Shown piece by piece: positions 11,252 through 21,789 of a stretch of DNA of 60,000 nucleotides. Position numbers and translations under genes: made by a program. Source of the DNA: Liolophura sinensis. Its lineage: Eukaryota; Mollusca; Polyplacophora; Chitonida; Chitonidae. The stretch is from NCBI RefSeq assembly GCF_032854445.1, contig NC_088298.1:17939976-17999975 (forward strand). Reading direction: 5' to 3'. Position 1 is the first letter of the stretch, and each line of letters begins with the position of its first letter. The notes below the pieces were generated by a model. That model saw only the letters and a list, made by a program, of their open reading frames with translations. It had not been told where the DNA came from and searched no databases.

Positions 11252-11717
11252 CTGAAAGAGCAAAAATAATGTTTATAGGTCAAACTATCGTTTAAAGCAT
11301 TTTACTGGCACTTGCATATGTCACGACAACCCACGAAATAGCATGGTACCAGTATTGGAAACTAATTCCATTTTTTCGCCTAGAGCATTTGTTGGTACAT
11401 CGTTGAAGACTTGATTGCGTGCATTTTTTCGTCGATCGGCAATAATTTTGCTCTGTATATATTTTCTTCGTTCTTTGGTGGTTTGTGTTGAACTTTTGTT
11501 TTGGGAATTGGTCTTTTATTGGATTATTTATCCGCAAAGTCAATTATGTAATACCTAGATTTCTTATTCAGTCCAACCGTAATATCTGCTCAATCAATTC
11601 GTAAGCCCATATTCAGGATTAATTCCCATAATGATTGGGTAAATGCTTCTAACATTACTGTTTTTCGACTATTAACAAGTGACCTGTGATAATGCATATG
11701 ATATGACACTCTCTACA
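11252..11717. other. Intron / 3' flank of the alternative last exon
   Basis: AT-rich sequence. A short minus-strand open frame at 11292-11543 has no supporting splice sites or protein-like composition. Confidence 0.5.
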
Positions 11718-11723
11718 TTTATT
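11718..11723 (-). terminator. Polyadenylation signal AATAAA
   Basis: A canonical AATAAA on the minus strand starts about 25 bases after the stop codon at 11749-11751. It would define a short 3' UTR for the putative alternative last exon. Confidence 0.45.
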
Positions 11724-11748
11724 GTACAGATAATGCTTAGTCATATCC

Positions 11749-11993
11749 TTACAGTGTCACACATAGTGCTAAGTTTACAGTGATTCTATTTCCAAAAGCA
11801 CAGTTCTTTCCAGTGCACGCTGCATTTACAGAAAAATTACCCCCTGTCCTGTTTTCAATAGTGATGTTGCCAAAAACAAAATTAGAATCAACGATAATGA
11901 CATTTTGCGGTCGGATTAATAGGACAGAACTTTCACAAATAAAATACGTAGGACAATAAAGCAGGACCTCCTCTCTGTTGCCCATTTCACACT
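11749..11993 (-). CDS. Putative alternative last exon with Cys-containing C-terminal segment
   Basis: A phase-1 acceptor (ATTTCAACAG) at 11994 opens a frame that starts ECEMGNREEVLLYC. It runs 80 residues to a TAA at 11749-11751, and an AATAAA follows shortly after. The segment has six cysteines (near residues 2, 14, 19, 52, 57, 71) and three N-glycosylation sequons (NIT, NRT, NFS), unlike the Cys-free linkers. It has a beta-rich look (NVIIVDSNFVFGNITIEN). I do not recognise the family. If real, the transcript can end here instead of continuing into the exon at 9600-11251, giving a shorter product with a disulfide-bonded tail. A less likely reading is an internal exon with a phase-2 donor at GTAAGG, which would break the gene's phase-1 rule. 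Confidence 0.45.
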
Positions 11994-12181
11994 CTGTTGA
12001 AATATAATTGTAAAATATATGTGAAATAATTTTAGATCAGGAAATGTGTTACGTGAGGTCTGTTGTTCACAATCAGTGCTACTATTTGTCACGATTGTTC
12101 TGTGTATCTATGTGCGGTGTGAATTTACAAATTTAAAGGACCTTTGTAATTATATGTGTATCGTAGTTGTTTGCCTCTTAC

Positions 12182-12229
12182 CTATTTTTCTGGCTGCACT
12201 ATCTGGAGCAGTCTGGGGTCTCCACACAT
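12182..12229 (-). CDS. 48-bp linker exon
   Basis: Acceptor TATTATTACAG and donor G|GTAAGAGG bound 48 bp that read DVWRPQTAPDSAARKI, phase 1-1. In transcript order it is the exon immediately before the putative last exon at 11993, and it also fits directly onto the 11251 acceptor. Confidence 0.65.
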   Translation of the reverse strand: MCGDPRLLQIVQPEK

Positions 12230-13130
12230 CTGTAATAATATCACAACGCACTCATAAATTAAAATTCATACAAGCGACGTCAATTGTCAAAGACTGACAG
12301 GTTACTCTCTATAAGCGACTGTGTACAAATTTGCACATCCACAATGAAATATATATCAGTGGTACACATGTAAGCGTGAATGTGTTATACAACGTGCACA
12401 GTTGGTGTACTGCTGGAGAACAGAATCGGGGTCGGTCATTCCAGACACAAAAGGTGAGCTTTAAAATCATACTGAACAATATCTTCTAGTTTGAAAATCA
12501 CTACTCGTCAACTGCCTACTTAGATTCCAAGAAAATAGACAAGGACCATAATAAAATGGTGGACTAAATAGGCCCCTACTGCTATTGTTGCCACTATCTC
12601 TATTATTACTACTGTTCTTTATATAAAGATGAGAAAAGCACTGAATGCCGGGAATGTTACATAGGCCTCTTGCACATATTATTTGTGTTCAGTATTTTAT
12701 CCAGACAGACCCCTATATCTGACATCTGTCGTCAGATTTCCACAAGCGTGTCGATACATAGCTTTCTATTACAACCTTCTATGAAAATCAGCAAATAATC
12801 ATACGTTTTATAATGGATTCAGGGCCTACGGGGCCGAGTAATTCAGCGTGCCAGCGCGGGGCAATGACCCAGAAGCCTCCCACCAATGCGGTCGCTGTGA
12901 GTTCAAGTCCAGCTCATGCTGGCCCTCTCCAATCGTTAGTCCAAAGGTCTGCTAGCAACTTGTGGATGGTCGTGGGTTTCCCCGAGCTCTGCCCTGTTTC
13001 CTTCCACCATATTCCTGGCCGTCGTGGTATGAGTGAAATATTTTTCATTACAGCGTAAAACACCAATCAAATAAATAAATAAATAATAGATTCAAAACAT
13101 CATCGTTGCATCTTGGGAAAAATGTAATAC
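12230..13130. other. Intron with SINE
   Basis: Non-coding interval with one forward SINE (12822-13088). Nothing else seen. Confidence 0.6.
12822..13088 (+). mobile_element. tRNA-derived SINE, forward
   Basis: The head has a degenerate box A (AGCGTGCCAGCGCGG) and box-B-like GAGTTCAAGTCC at about 12900. The core CGTGGGTTTCCCCGAGC is followed by TGGCCGTCGTGGTATGAGTG, then AATCAAATAAATAAATAAA. Essentially full length. Confidence 0.85.
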
Positions 13131-13576
13131 CTCCTGTGGAGCTGTACACCCCAGGTGACGTCCGATTCATCTCTGGCATCAGCGTAGAAAAGTCTACTTT
13201 GGTGACATCAGGCTGAAATGTGATGTTTGCTCGGGTGGTGATGTTTTTCCTATACATTACGTCGGCTGGAGACTTCTTGAAGTCGTTTCGCTAACGGTAG
13301 AAACTCTCAGCTTCGTGATGTCTTCGCCGGTAACACTGGGTAGAGGAGCGTCAGGTTTAAGTGTCTCTGGTCGGGGTGAAAAGGCAGATGTCTGACGATC
13401 GGTTTTATCACTCACGTCAACTATCTGTGACGTTTCTTCCTCTGTCACTTGCAGTGTTGTCTCTGTGGCGCTTAGGACAGTCTTTCTGGTGAACGTCTCA
13501 GCTGGAGTTCTGCTCGGTTTAGTGGTTAGTGGAGAGCTTTCTGTGGTTGGTGGTGAAGTTCTCTGGGTAACTGGTT
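13131..13576 (-). CDS. Thr/Ser-rich linker exon with one frameshift
   Basis: Acceptor GGTTTGCAG at 13577 and donor G|GTATTAC at 13130 bound 446 bp, one base short of a multiple of three. The upstream frame reads EPVTQRTSPPTTESSP, continues through VTEEETSQIVDVSDKTDRQT to SRSLQPT, and hits a stop near 13256. The downstream frame resumes at 13257 with MYRKNITTRANITFQPD and reaches the donor as PGVYSSTG in phase 1. A one-base deletion near 13250-13262 explains both. There is no homopolymer at that spot, so a true mutation is possible. NIT/NRT sequons are present. Inferred role: linker between VWA modules. Confidence 0.65.
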
Positions 13577-14620
13577 CTGCAAACCATATAGCATTTTTAT
13601 TTCCAATGACTTACATCGTTTCTTTCAATGTGTGGATATGCTAAGTTACTGTTACTGACGATCTTTAAATACAGTACGCACCGATTAGAAGTACGCATGA
13701 CGTAAAAGGCCATTTTGTGCTGATTCTGATTATCATTTTTTTGGCATTATTTACACTTAATAAAATGCAAATAAAGGTTAGAGTTAGACGGTGGCATTTT
13801 GGATCACACTGATCGGTTCGTTTAGCCTATAAACATGTCCCGATTGCTGTATTACATTTATATACGTATTGTAGTGTAGTAATGTAACCACTCAGGCGTA
13901 CTGGGAGGCATAAAAAACATCTGTATAGTTACTACATTCTATTCTAACCTGGTTCAAAATTCACCATAAACACGATGTGTTTTGCATTTTGTTCACTGAA
14001 GCCTAAAAATAATCATTAAAAAATATATTTATGCCTAAAACCGCATTTTAGGTGATGCCTGCTGTATTTAAAGGAGGTCTGTTCCTGGGCCTAATTGTCA
14101 AAAGAGTTTTCTAGACAAGTCATAACTATATTATTACCCTTAAATTATACCTTCAAGGAAATTCAAAATGCTGTATATTTGTTCTCACGCGACTAATTCT
14201 ATGCTGAAATCTTTTATACGTATTTATAAGTATAAACTTACTTATAGTAATAACAATTTTAATCGACGAAACTGAAATTTGTACATTTTCGCGAGTCCAA
14301 AACTGCTTTGTTAAATCGACGGTATCACAGTCGCGTCACTGTCATATTATTATTCATGAATACATGAATACATATGCCAACGAATAAATTTTTATTTATT
14401 TTTTTTGATTGGTGTTTTACGCCGCACTCAAGCGTATTTCACCTGTACTAGGACGGTCAACACTATGTTTGGAGAAAAGCGGGCACAGCCCGGGGAAACA
14501 AACGATCATACACAGGTTAATAAATAAGTAAATAAATAACTACAATAGAAAAATAAATATGGTTTGGTTTAAACAATGGATCACTAAACCTCTTGATATT
14601 TTGAACAAACTGTTACCCAC
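13577..14620. other. Intron with truncated SINE
   Basis: AT-rich interval with a SINE fragment at 14393-14540. No exon found. Confidence 0.6.
14393..14540 (-). mobile_element. Truncated SINE, reverse orientation
   Basis: Tail and core (TTTTACGCCGCACTCAAGCG, then GGGCACAGCCCGGGGAAA) are present; the tRNA-like head is missing. It ends in AATAAATAAGTAAATAAAT. Confidence 0.7.
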
Positions 14621-15193
14621 CACATGTCAAGGACACCAACAGCTTCGACTTGATATCTTCCAGCCGGTTGACATCCTTCAATACAAATCTGTACTCGACA
14701 ATCGGCCGGCTTACGATGGCGTCGAGTTCAAATGTTCCCTTCAGACCTATACCAATGGCATAGATGGTAGTGCCCTGCTGTCTGGCGATGTACGCCTCGT
14801 TGACTGTTCTGAAATTACGCACAACGGAGTTTCCGTCAGTTACGAGGACGGCAATATTTTTGGCCCCGGTACGGTCGCCGTTCTTGACGGTAAACAACGT
14901 CGTCCGGAGTAAGTCCAGCGCCGAATCTTCCCCTCTTCGTCTACCGTTGATGTTGATGCTTTTAATAGCCTGCGAAATCTCCTGGCTTGTTTGGAATCTG
15001 TTCAAGTTAAACTCAACCACTGCTTCGGTTGTAAACGTGACAACACCCACCCGAATGTCACCGCTGTTAATGTCCATGGAATCTACCAGGCTTGCAACGA
15101 AATCCAGAAGCCTTCGGAATTGATTCGTCTTAAAGTTACGTGATGTGTCGAAAATGAAAATGACGTCAATCTTGTCGCTTGATGCGGAGCAGT
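14621..15193 (-). CDS. VWA-domain exon, most canonical copy
   Basis: The acceptor CTCTTTCAG at 15194 opens DCSASSDKIDVIFIFDTSRN; the domain continues through DINSGDIRVGVVTF and IAVLVTDGNSV to YAIGIGLKG and SLTCG. With donor G|GTGGGT at 14620 the exon is 573 bp (191 codons) and phase 1-1; a phase-2 donor four bases on (GTAACA) is the alternative. It stands apart from the others. It has a cysteine near each end of the domain, as in classic matrix VWA domains that close with a disulfide, and it keeps the Asp of the T-D-G loop. The first motif is DTSRN, so the final Ser of DxSxS is still missing. Confidence 0.85.
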
Positions 15194-15967
15194 CTGAAAG
15201 AGAATGATAATATTAAAAATTAAAACATTTCTCTTAAACTTATGTCATGTACTTTAAAGTGGTATGGATATATGTTGTCACCACAAGCCTTAGTTATGCA
15301 GAATTCTGTGTTCGTTTATTTATTTGAATTGTGTTCTAAGACGTACTCAATAATATTTCACTTTTAGGAAGGTGCCTGCATTATGGTGGTAAAGAGCAGG
15401 TTTCGGGAAAATCGAACGCTGTCCGCGGATAGCTCGCAGACGTTCCCACGTACGTCCGGAGAGCTGGACTTCAACTCACATCTATCGCATTGGCTAGAGA
15501 CTCTTGGAAAGATCTTACGATAAATCATGGCGGTTCTTCGTGAATTTCGTTGAATATGAAGATGTATCCTGCGATCGAGTTTTTTGTGCAGGGTGCATTC
15601 TGTTACGGTCTACATAATTAACGCGAATCTTAATTTGTAGGGCTCCCTAGCACGAGCTACATATGACCATTGCAAGCGATTATGGATAATCGTAAACACA
15701 TTTTCTTGACAAACTGGATTTGATTTCATCCAATCACTTGACTACCGTTGATGAATATGAGTCCTACACAATTTATTGGATCAGTTTAGGTGTGACTACT
15801 AACAATTTCTTAGGTTTCAATCGAGGTAAATCGGCCGCTGTCAAAGCATCGCTACGAATCGTTGTTAATCATAGCTCTGGTGTGACTGGACAAGAGCTGA
15901 CCCTACAATGCAGGACAACCATGCTGAATTTAAAACAAACTGTTTATGCCAAGGTTGTAGTACTTAC
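15194..15967. other. Intron with SINE
   Basis: Contains the reverse SINE at 15315-15512. No exon found. Confidence 0.6.
15315..15512 (-). mobile_element. Diverged SINE, reverse orientation
   Basis: TTTATTTATTTGAATTGTG tail and core with TACTCAATAATATTTCAC, then head sequence ACTTCAACTCACATCTATCG that corresponds to box B. The most diverged copy seen. Confidence 0.65.
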
Positions 15968-16003
15968 GAGGAGCAACAGGTACTGGAGCCTGAGTGACAG
16001 GGA
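15968..16003 (-). CDS. 36-bp linker exon
   Basis: Acceptor CCTTCCACAG and donor C|GTAAGTAC bound 36 bp that read VPVTQAPVPVAP. Phase 1-1, proline/valine-rich. Confidence 0.65.
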
Positions 16004-16322
16004 CTGTGGAAGGAAAAGCAATATGCCATGATCAAAATAAATTATGTTTAAAACAAAGACATGATACACGATTTAGTTGAGCAGATTAATGGTAGTATAC
16101 CTAGCACAAAACGTTGATAATATGGCTGACACTTATGAAATTCGCGCAATGAGTACTTATGAGTACAAATAAGGTGTTCCTGATACTTGACTGAGATATT
16201 TGAAAAGCTAATCCCTTTGGAGCATGTTGAATCTGTGATTTGAACCTTGCGATGTTTACGTTCAGCATACAACGTTAGGCACATTCGTCACTTCCCGCCT
16301 TCTTTGATGTGCATATACTCAC
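16004..16322. other. Intron
   Basis: AT-rich interval of about 320 bases. Nothing recognisable. Confidence 0.6.
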
Positions 16323-16529
16323 TGGCGGAGGGAGTGCCTCGTGCACCCGATGTTCTCGCTGTCGACGACGTAGTGGCGGTTGGTTGGTCTCTCCCAGACG
16401 GTCCAGGTCTTGTCACATTCTGTTCAACCAGGGTGATGACTGGCTTCTCTGTTGGGAAAGATGAAGTGGTTACCACAGGTGGGGTTGAGGGCGGAAAAAC
16501 TTCACTAGTGCTCTCAACAAACGATCGTA
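16323..16529 (-). CDS. Thr/Pro-rich linker exon
   Basis: 207 bp, 69 codons, phase 1-1. Acceptor TTTTCTCACAG and donor A|GTGAGTAT. The peptide starts VRSFVESTSEVFPPSTPP, passes through TSSFPTEKPVITLVEQ and ends ARTSGARGTPSA. No cysteines. Spacer between the VWA exons at 17293 and 14621. Confidence 0.75.
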
Positions 16530-17292
16530 CTGTGAGAAAAAAGATATACACAACATTGGTAAAATTGTCACTTGGTAAAAAGTCCGTCCCACACTCATAT
16601 TTTTTCCTTATCCTAAACTAACCACCATTTTAAAGATGAAATATTGCAGCCCCGAATGTGAAATATTGGCGCCTTAAATGTGAGTACTGCCGCCTTGAAT
16701 GTGAAATACTGACACCCTTCATGTGAAATGTTGCCAATCTGAATATGAAATTTTGGTTTTCAGAATGTGAAATATCGTCGCCCTGAAAATGAAATATTGC
16801 CAACCTGAATGTGAAATATTGTCGCCCTGAATGTGAAATACTGCGGTCCCTAATGTAAAATATTGCCCTTTTAAATGTGAAATATTGCTGTCCTGAATGT
16901 GAAATATTGCCGTCCTTTATGTTAAACAATGCCGTTCTAAATGTGAAATATTGCCATCCGTAGTATAAAATATTGCCGTCCTGAATGTGAAATATTCTCA
17001 AATGTGCCGTAAAACACAACAGAGTAAATATCAAAGTGGCATCGGTTTTATCTGGCACACTTTTTACTCATTATGGTGCTGTCATCGTACTATTAACAAT
17101 TTAAAGTAGCACACCAGATGCTGAGACGCCTTTTAAGGCGTAAAAAAATTTGGACACATTGTACAGGGCATTGACATGTTACATATTGTGACTATCTTCA
17201 CAATTTGGAGAAAGCAATCAGCTGGAATTACGCCTTTATACAAGTTGCCCGGCGCTCGGTATAATCGCCCGGTATAATCACTGCATACATAC
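16530..17292. other. Intron with minisatellite
   Basis: Non-coding interval dominated by the 22-bp minisatellite at 16636-16996. Confidence 0.6.
16636..16996. repeat. 22-bp minisatellite, about 16-17 units
   Basis: Tandem repeats of a unit close to GAATGTGAAATATTGCCGTC plus two bases. Units are diverged (for example ATACTG, ATGTTG, ATATCG variants). It is open in one minus-strand frame, but lacks splice sites and looks intronic. Confidence 0.85.
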
Positions 17293-19023
17293 CTCCAAAT
17301 AGTGCCTTTGTCAAACCCTCTCGGGTGGAAGGTAAATCGTCGAAAGTGTCCACAGTGAACAGAGAAGCTTTGGCCGGATCGCTCACAATACGTCGAATCT
17401 CCTTAGTGTCTTGTAGTCCTACGGTTAAACCAAATATTGTTACCCCTTGGCGTTTGACAGAACTTGGAGGATGGTACGACCCACTTTGCCTTTGTATCCG
17501 AAACACTGCCAGCAAGCACAAGGGCTACGTCGGGGACATATGGCCGGTTGCCTTTCTTTCTGGGGAATATGTCTCTGCGGACACCTCGCAGAGCGCTGGC
17601 CAAACTGGAAGACCCGGGTTTGTATGGGATTCTGTCAATGGCTTCAAAAACCTCAGCTTTAGTAGAGTAACTGCTAAGGTCCAAAGTGGGTCGTTGACTT
17701 GGTGCTGTATGTAATTACGCCAACTTGTACGTTGCCACCGTCTATGTCGGCGGTTGCAACAGCAATTTAACATAATCTAGAGACTTTCTGAAATCTGATT
17801 CTGAAACAAAGCGTGAGGAGTCTAGTACAAACGCGATGTCTCTGCTTGATTTGAGCAGTACAGTTGGAGAAGGCGTTGTTCTAGCACTTTCTGTTATAGA
17901 CGCCGTTGATATAGGTCTCCGTCTATCTTCTTTTGTTAGTCGATCTGGCAAGCTGTCTGAAGTAACACCTTCTGTTGTAAACGCCCTTGGAGTAGGTTTC
18001 CATCTATCTTCTTTTGTCTGTCGATCTGGCAAGCTGTCTGGAGTAACGCCCTCTGTTGTAGACAACGTTGGAATAGGTCTCCGTCTATCTTCTTTTGTCA
18101 ATCGATCCGGCAGGCCGTCTGGAGTAAGGCTTTCTGTTGTTGACTCCGTTTGGTTAGGTTTAGTAAGTCGATCTGGCAGACGGTCTGGAGTAACGCCTTC
18201 TGTTGTAGACTCCTTTGGATAGGTTTCCGTCTATCTTCTTTTGTCAGTCGATCTGGAAGGCTGTCTGGAGCAACGCCTTCAGTTATTGACTCCGTTGGAA
18301 TAGGTTTCAGTCTGTCTTCTTTTGTTAGTCGATCTGGCAAACGGCCTGGAGTAACGCCTTCTGTTGTGTATGACGTCGGAATGGGTCTGCTTCTATCGTC
18401 TTTTGTTAGTCGATCCGGCATGCCGTCTGGTGTAACGCCTTCTGTTGTGTACGACGTTGGAATAGGTCTCCTTGTATCTTCTTTTGTCAGTCGATCCGGT
18501 AGGCCGTCTGGAGTTAAACCTTCTGTCGTTGACTCCGTTGAGATAGGTTTCCGTCTATATTCTTTTGTCAGTCGATCCGGCAGGCCGTCTGGAGTAACAC
18601 CTTCTCTTGTTGACGCCGTTATGATAGGCTTCCGTCTATATTCTTTTGTCAGTCGATCTGGAAGGCCGTCTGGAGTAACACCTTCTGTTGTAGACAACGT
18701 TGGAATAGGTTTTAGTTTACCCTCTTTTGTCAGTCGATCTGTCCAGCCGTCTGAAGTAACTCGTCTCCCTTCTGTTGTAACTCGTACTGGTATCTCTTCT
18801 TGTGTCAGTCGCTCGGGTGTCCTTTCTGTGGTAATTCGTTGTAATGGTTCTTCTGTTTTAGACAGCCTTAATGCAGCGTCCGTAGAAACGTGGTCGGGTA
18901 GCAAATCATATGAAGTGGTCACGTCATCTTCAACGGGTGTAAATGTTGAATCCGGGCTTTCTTTCGCTGGCGCAACAGTCTGTTCTGGGGTTATACGTGG
19001 TGATGTCCACTCCACAACAGTTT
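17293..19023 (-). CDS. Linker+VWA fusion exon with 81-bp repeats and four frameshifts
   Basis: Acceptor ATGTTTACCAG at 19024 and donor G|GTATGTAT at 17292 bound 1731 bp. The first two thirds are linker. It opens ETVVEWTSPRITPEQTV, then has about ten 27-residue repeats (DRLTKEDRRKPIPT and TTEGVTPDGLP halves), one shortened by 15 bp. The rest is a VWA domain (SRDIAFVLDSSRFVSESDF ... ALFGG) clearly related to the exon at 19371-20780. Aligned against that intact copy, it has a one-base loss near 18213-18220, a one-base loss near 17748-17753, a one-base gain near 17681 and a one-base gain near 17455-17475. The net change is zero, so length and end phases are preserved. It is either a decaying module or a poorly polished region. 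Confidence 0.7.
17870..18720 (-). repeat. 81-bp coding tandem repeat, about 10 units
   Basis: Head-to-tail 81-bp units encode 27 residues each (LTKEDRRKPIPTxSTTEGVT pattern followed by PDGLPDR). One unit is shortened to 66 bp. Unrelated in sequence to the 84-bp repeat at 9967 but of almost the same length and composition. Confidence 0.85.
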
Positions 19024-19062
19024 CTGGTAAACATATAGATGTATACACAAAGATGACTGCAA

Positions 19063-19362
19063 ACTGAAAACACAATATAACTGATAGAAATAAATTTTAT
19101 AGCACATTTTTTGTCGTCAAGCTATGTCATCAAATATTTACACTGTTAGATACATATTAATCCGTATCTCAACCTAGGTTGTTACCATTGTATAAACGTA
19201 AACTGAAACCACAATTTAACTGATGAGAATAATTTTTTTTAGGATAATATTTTCAGAAAAATTTTTTTTTATCCTTAAGCTATATTATCAAATATTTACA
19301 CTGTTACATACATATTAATCGGTATCTCAAGACCTACATTGCTGCCATTGTATAAGCACAAC
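19063..19362. repeat. Intronic direct duplication, two copies of about 140-150 bp
   Basis: The segments at about 19063-19200 and 19202-19360 share blocks such as ATCAAATATTTACACTGTTA, ACATATTAATC and CCATTGTATAA in the same order and orientation. This is a local tandem duplication in the intron between the two related linker+VWA exons. Confidence 0.7.
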
Positions 19363-19370
19363 ATGCATAC

Positions 19371-20780
19371 CTCCAAATATTTTCTGAGTTAGTGAGATTC
19401 TTGTTTTATGCAATTCCTCGAAACGATCAACACTGAAGACGGAGTCACTCGCTGGCTCGGATACTATGTTCCTTATTTCTGTTGTATCTTGAAGTCGTGC
19501 AGAAACCCCATAAACTGAGACTCCTCGGCGTTTGATTGCTTTGGCTGCTGGTTCGACCCACTTTTTCTTCGTGTCCGATACGCTCCCGACGACTAGAACT
19601 GCCACGTCCGGGACGTTTGCACGGTTGCCTTTGCCATTTGGAAATATGTCCCTGCGGATACCTCGTAGTGCACTAGCCAGGCTGGAAGATCCTGGTGTGT
19701 ACGCAATTCTGTCAATAGCTCCAAAGATTTGGGATTTAGTCGAATAACGACTGAGGTCAAATTGGGTGGATGACTTGGTGCTGTAGGTAATGACACTAAC
19801 TCGTACATTGCCGCCGTCTATATCAGCCGGTTGCAGCAACAGTTTCACGTATTCCCGAGACTTGCTGAACTCCGATTCGGAGACATAACTGGATGAATCT
19901 AGTACAAAGACAATGTCTCTCCTTGATTTGAACAATTGTCGAGGACCAAATGACGGTGTTGTTGGTTCTGCCGTCCCAGCTTTCGGCGAGACTGTTTCAA
20001 GTGTCTCTTCCTTTGTTATAGAATGTACAAAAGCTGTAACATTTTCTGGCTGACCATCTGTTGTAATTCTTTCAGGCCTACCGTCAGTTCTAACTTCATC
20101 TGGTCTGACGTCACTTGTAACAAGTCTAGTTTCAGGTGTTACTCGCTCTGATTTACGTTGTGTCGTGACAGCTTCTGGTTGACGTGTTGTGGTAAACTTT
20201 ACCTTAACCCTGTCTAACTTTCCAGCTGTACTAGGTTTACCATCTTCCGTAAATCGTTCTGGTCTGTCATCTGTGGTAACTCTTTCAGGTATCATGTCTG
20301 CAGTGACACGTACGGGTTTCCGTGGTTCCTTTACCCCTTCTGTTGTAAACAGTTGTGGACGCCCTCTTGTCGTTTGTTCTGTTAAGACTTCTTGTTCAAC
20401 CTTTCCTTCGCCTTCTGTAATCACTTCCTTTACCGTACTTTCTCTTACCAGATCCGACGTGCTCGCGGTTATATCTGGTTGTACGCGATCGGTTGAGAAT
20501 GCATCCGGCTGTCCCCTGTCCACGGAGATCGTTGTCCTTTGTCTTGACAGAAGTGTCGTTGTTGTCTTGACAGGCTGAATATCTCCCGTCCGGAAAACAA
20601 TGCCAGGCGTAGTTTGCAGTTCTTGTTTAATTTCGCCTGTTTGTAAAGCAACGGTGCCTTCGTCTTCTGTCACTTGGTATATATCTGTAAAAGATGTTAC
20701 TGGGGCAGATACATCCTCTCGACGACTGGTCGCCGAAACTACTGGCTTAGTTGTTGAAGGTAGGGTTCGTTCAGTTGCCC
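19371..20780 (-). CDS. Linker+VWA fusion exon, intact
   Basis: 1410 bp, 470 codons, phase 1-1. Acceptor TGTGTTTACAG and donor G|GTATGCAT. Residues 1 to about 280 are a Thr/Arg/Glu-rich linker (GATERTLPSTTKPVVSATS ... RVTTDDRPERFTEDGKP ... SFGPRQLFKS). The rest is a full VWA domain (RRDIVFVLDSSSYVSESEF, DIDGGNVRVSVITYSTKSS, VVGSVSDTKKKW, YGVSARLQD, KIFGG). The MIDAS is degenerate: the final Ser of DxSxS is Tyr and the loop Asp is Gly. This is the intact relative of the exon at 17293-19023 and has the same linker+VWA plan as the array units. Confidence 0.88.
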
Positions 20781-21789
20781 CTGTAAACACATTGAGTGAT
20801 ATATGTATTTGTTGTCTTCGGCACGACACACGTCTTAATAATTGCCACCCTCTTTAAAAGTAAACTACCATAAATCCACTTTCTTGATCACGGATGATCG
20901 AGCATTAGGCGCATGATATTGAATCATATATCTATTTACTTGACTCTATATGGGTGGAGAAAACCCGGGGTAAAGATCTTGACAAGCATTACCACACATG
21001 GCGTACATGTTTACCAATTTGATGGGATACACATGGTCTTCAACTGATGTTACGCTGGGCAAACGGCCAGCCGGGTGTCACTGACAGCTCATCCTCACCA
21101 GAGACACCCAAACAACTATATCTGTTGAATCAGTGAAAAATCCGGGTGCGCTCGCACCTCGTGTGTTCAGGCGATTGAAATGGAAACACCTCTAACCGGC
21201 AGATCATGGCCAGCTGCCAATTCATTCACTTATAGAAAGTGAACTAACATAATCTTGTCTCAGTGAGAATCACAACATTAACAAAAATATTTCACAATGA
21301 AAATGCACATTCGTTTTTTTGCTTTTTCGCTGTATTTCTGTTTGTAAGAAGAGGACAGTAGTTCACCTGGTGACAAATGATTCTTTATGAACAAAACGCA
21401 TTTGTTCTTGTAGTCACATGTACCTGCATCTGTGCTACTTTTTTTCTAAAAACTTGGCTGGAACAATATTGTAAGAAAAATATCTGAAATTTATCAGGGG
21501 TAAGAGGACGTATTTGAATTCGTTGAAATCCAGAAAATGTATTCATAATAACTTTACGGATTTCAAGTAGCGTGCGATTTTTTTTTACACCAGTATGTAT
21601 TACATTGTTCATAAATTCTTATGGAAAAACAGAGTTGGTGTATGTCAAATAAATGCTTTTGTTCAAGCTTGTTTATGTATGACAAAACTACCCTTTAAAT
21701 AAACACGATTCCTGTCTTGGCTGAAATGCATGATTTCACGAGTAGAACGATGACCTTAAGTAGGTAGTAAACTGTACACAGAAAAAGGA

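Noticed and set aside
12046-12297. Plus-strand 83-codon hydrophobic frame
   Set aside because: It overlaps the minus-strand 48-bp exon and an AT-rich intron; hydrophobic runs are common in AT-rich antisense frames.
16630-17058. 142-codon minus-strand frame over the minisatellite
   Set aside because: Open only because the 22-bp repeat lacks stops in three-unit phase; no splice sites and no protein-like divergence.
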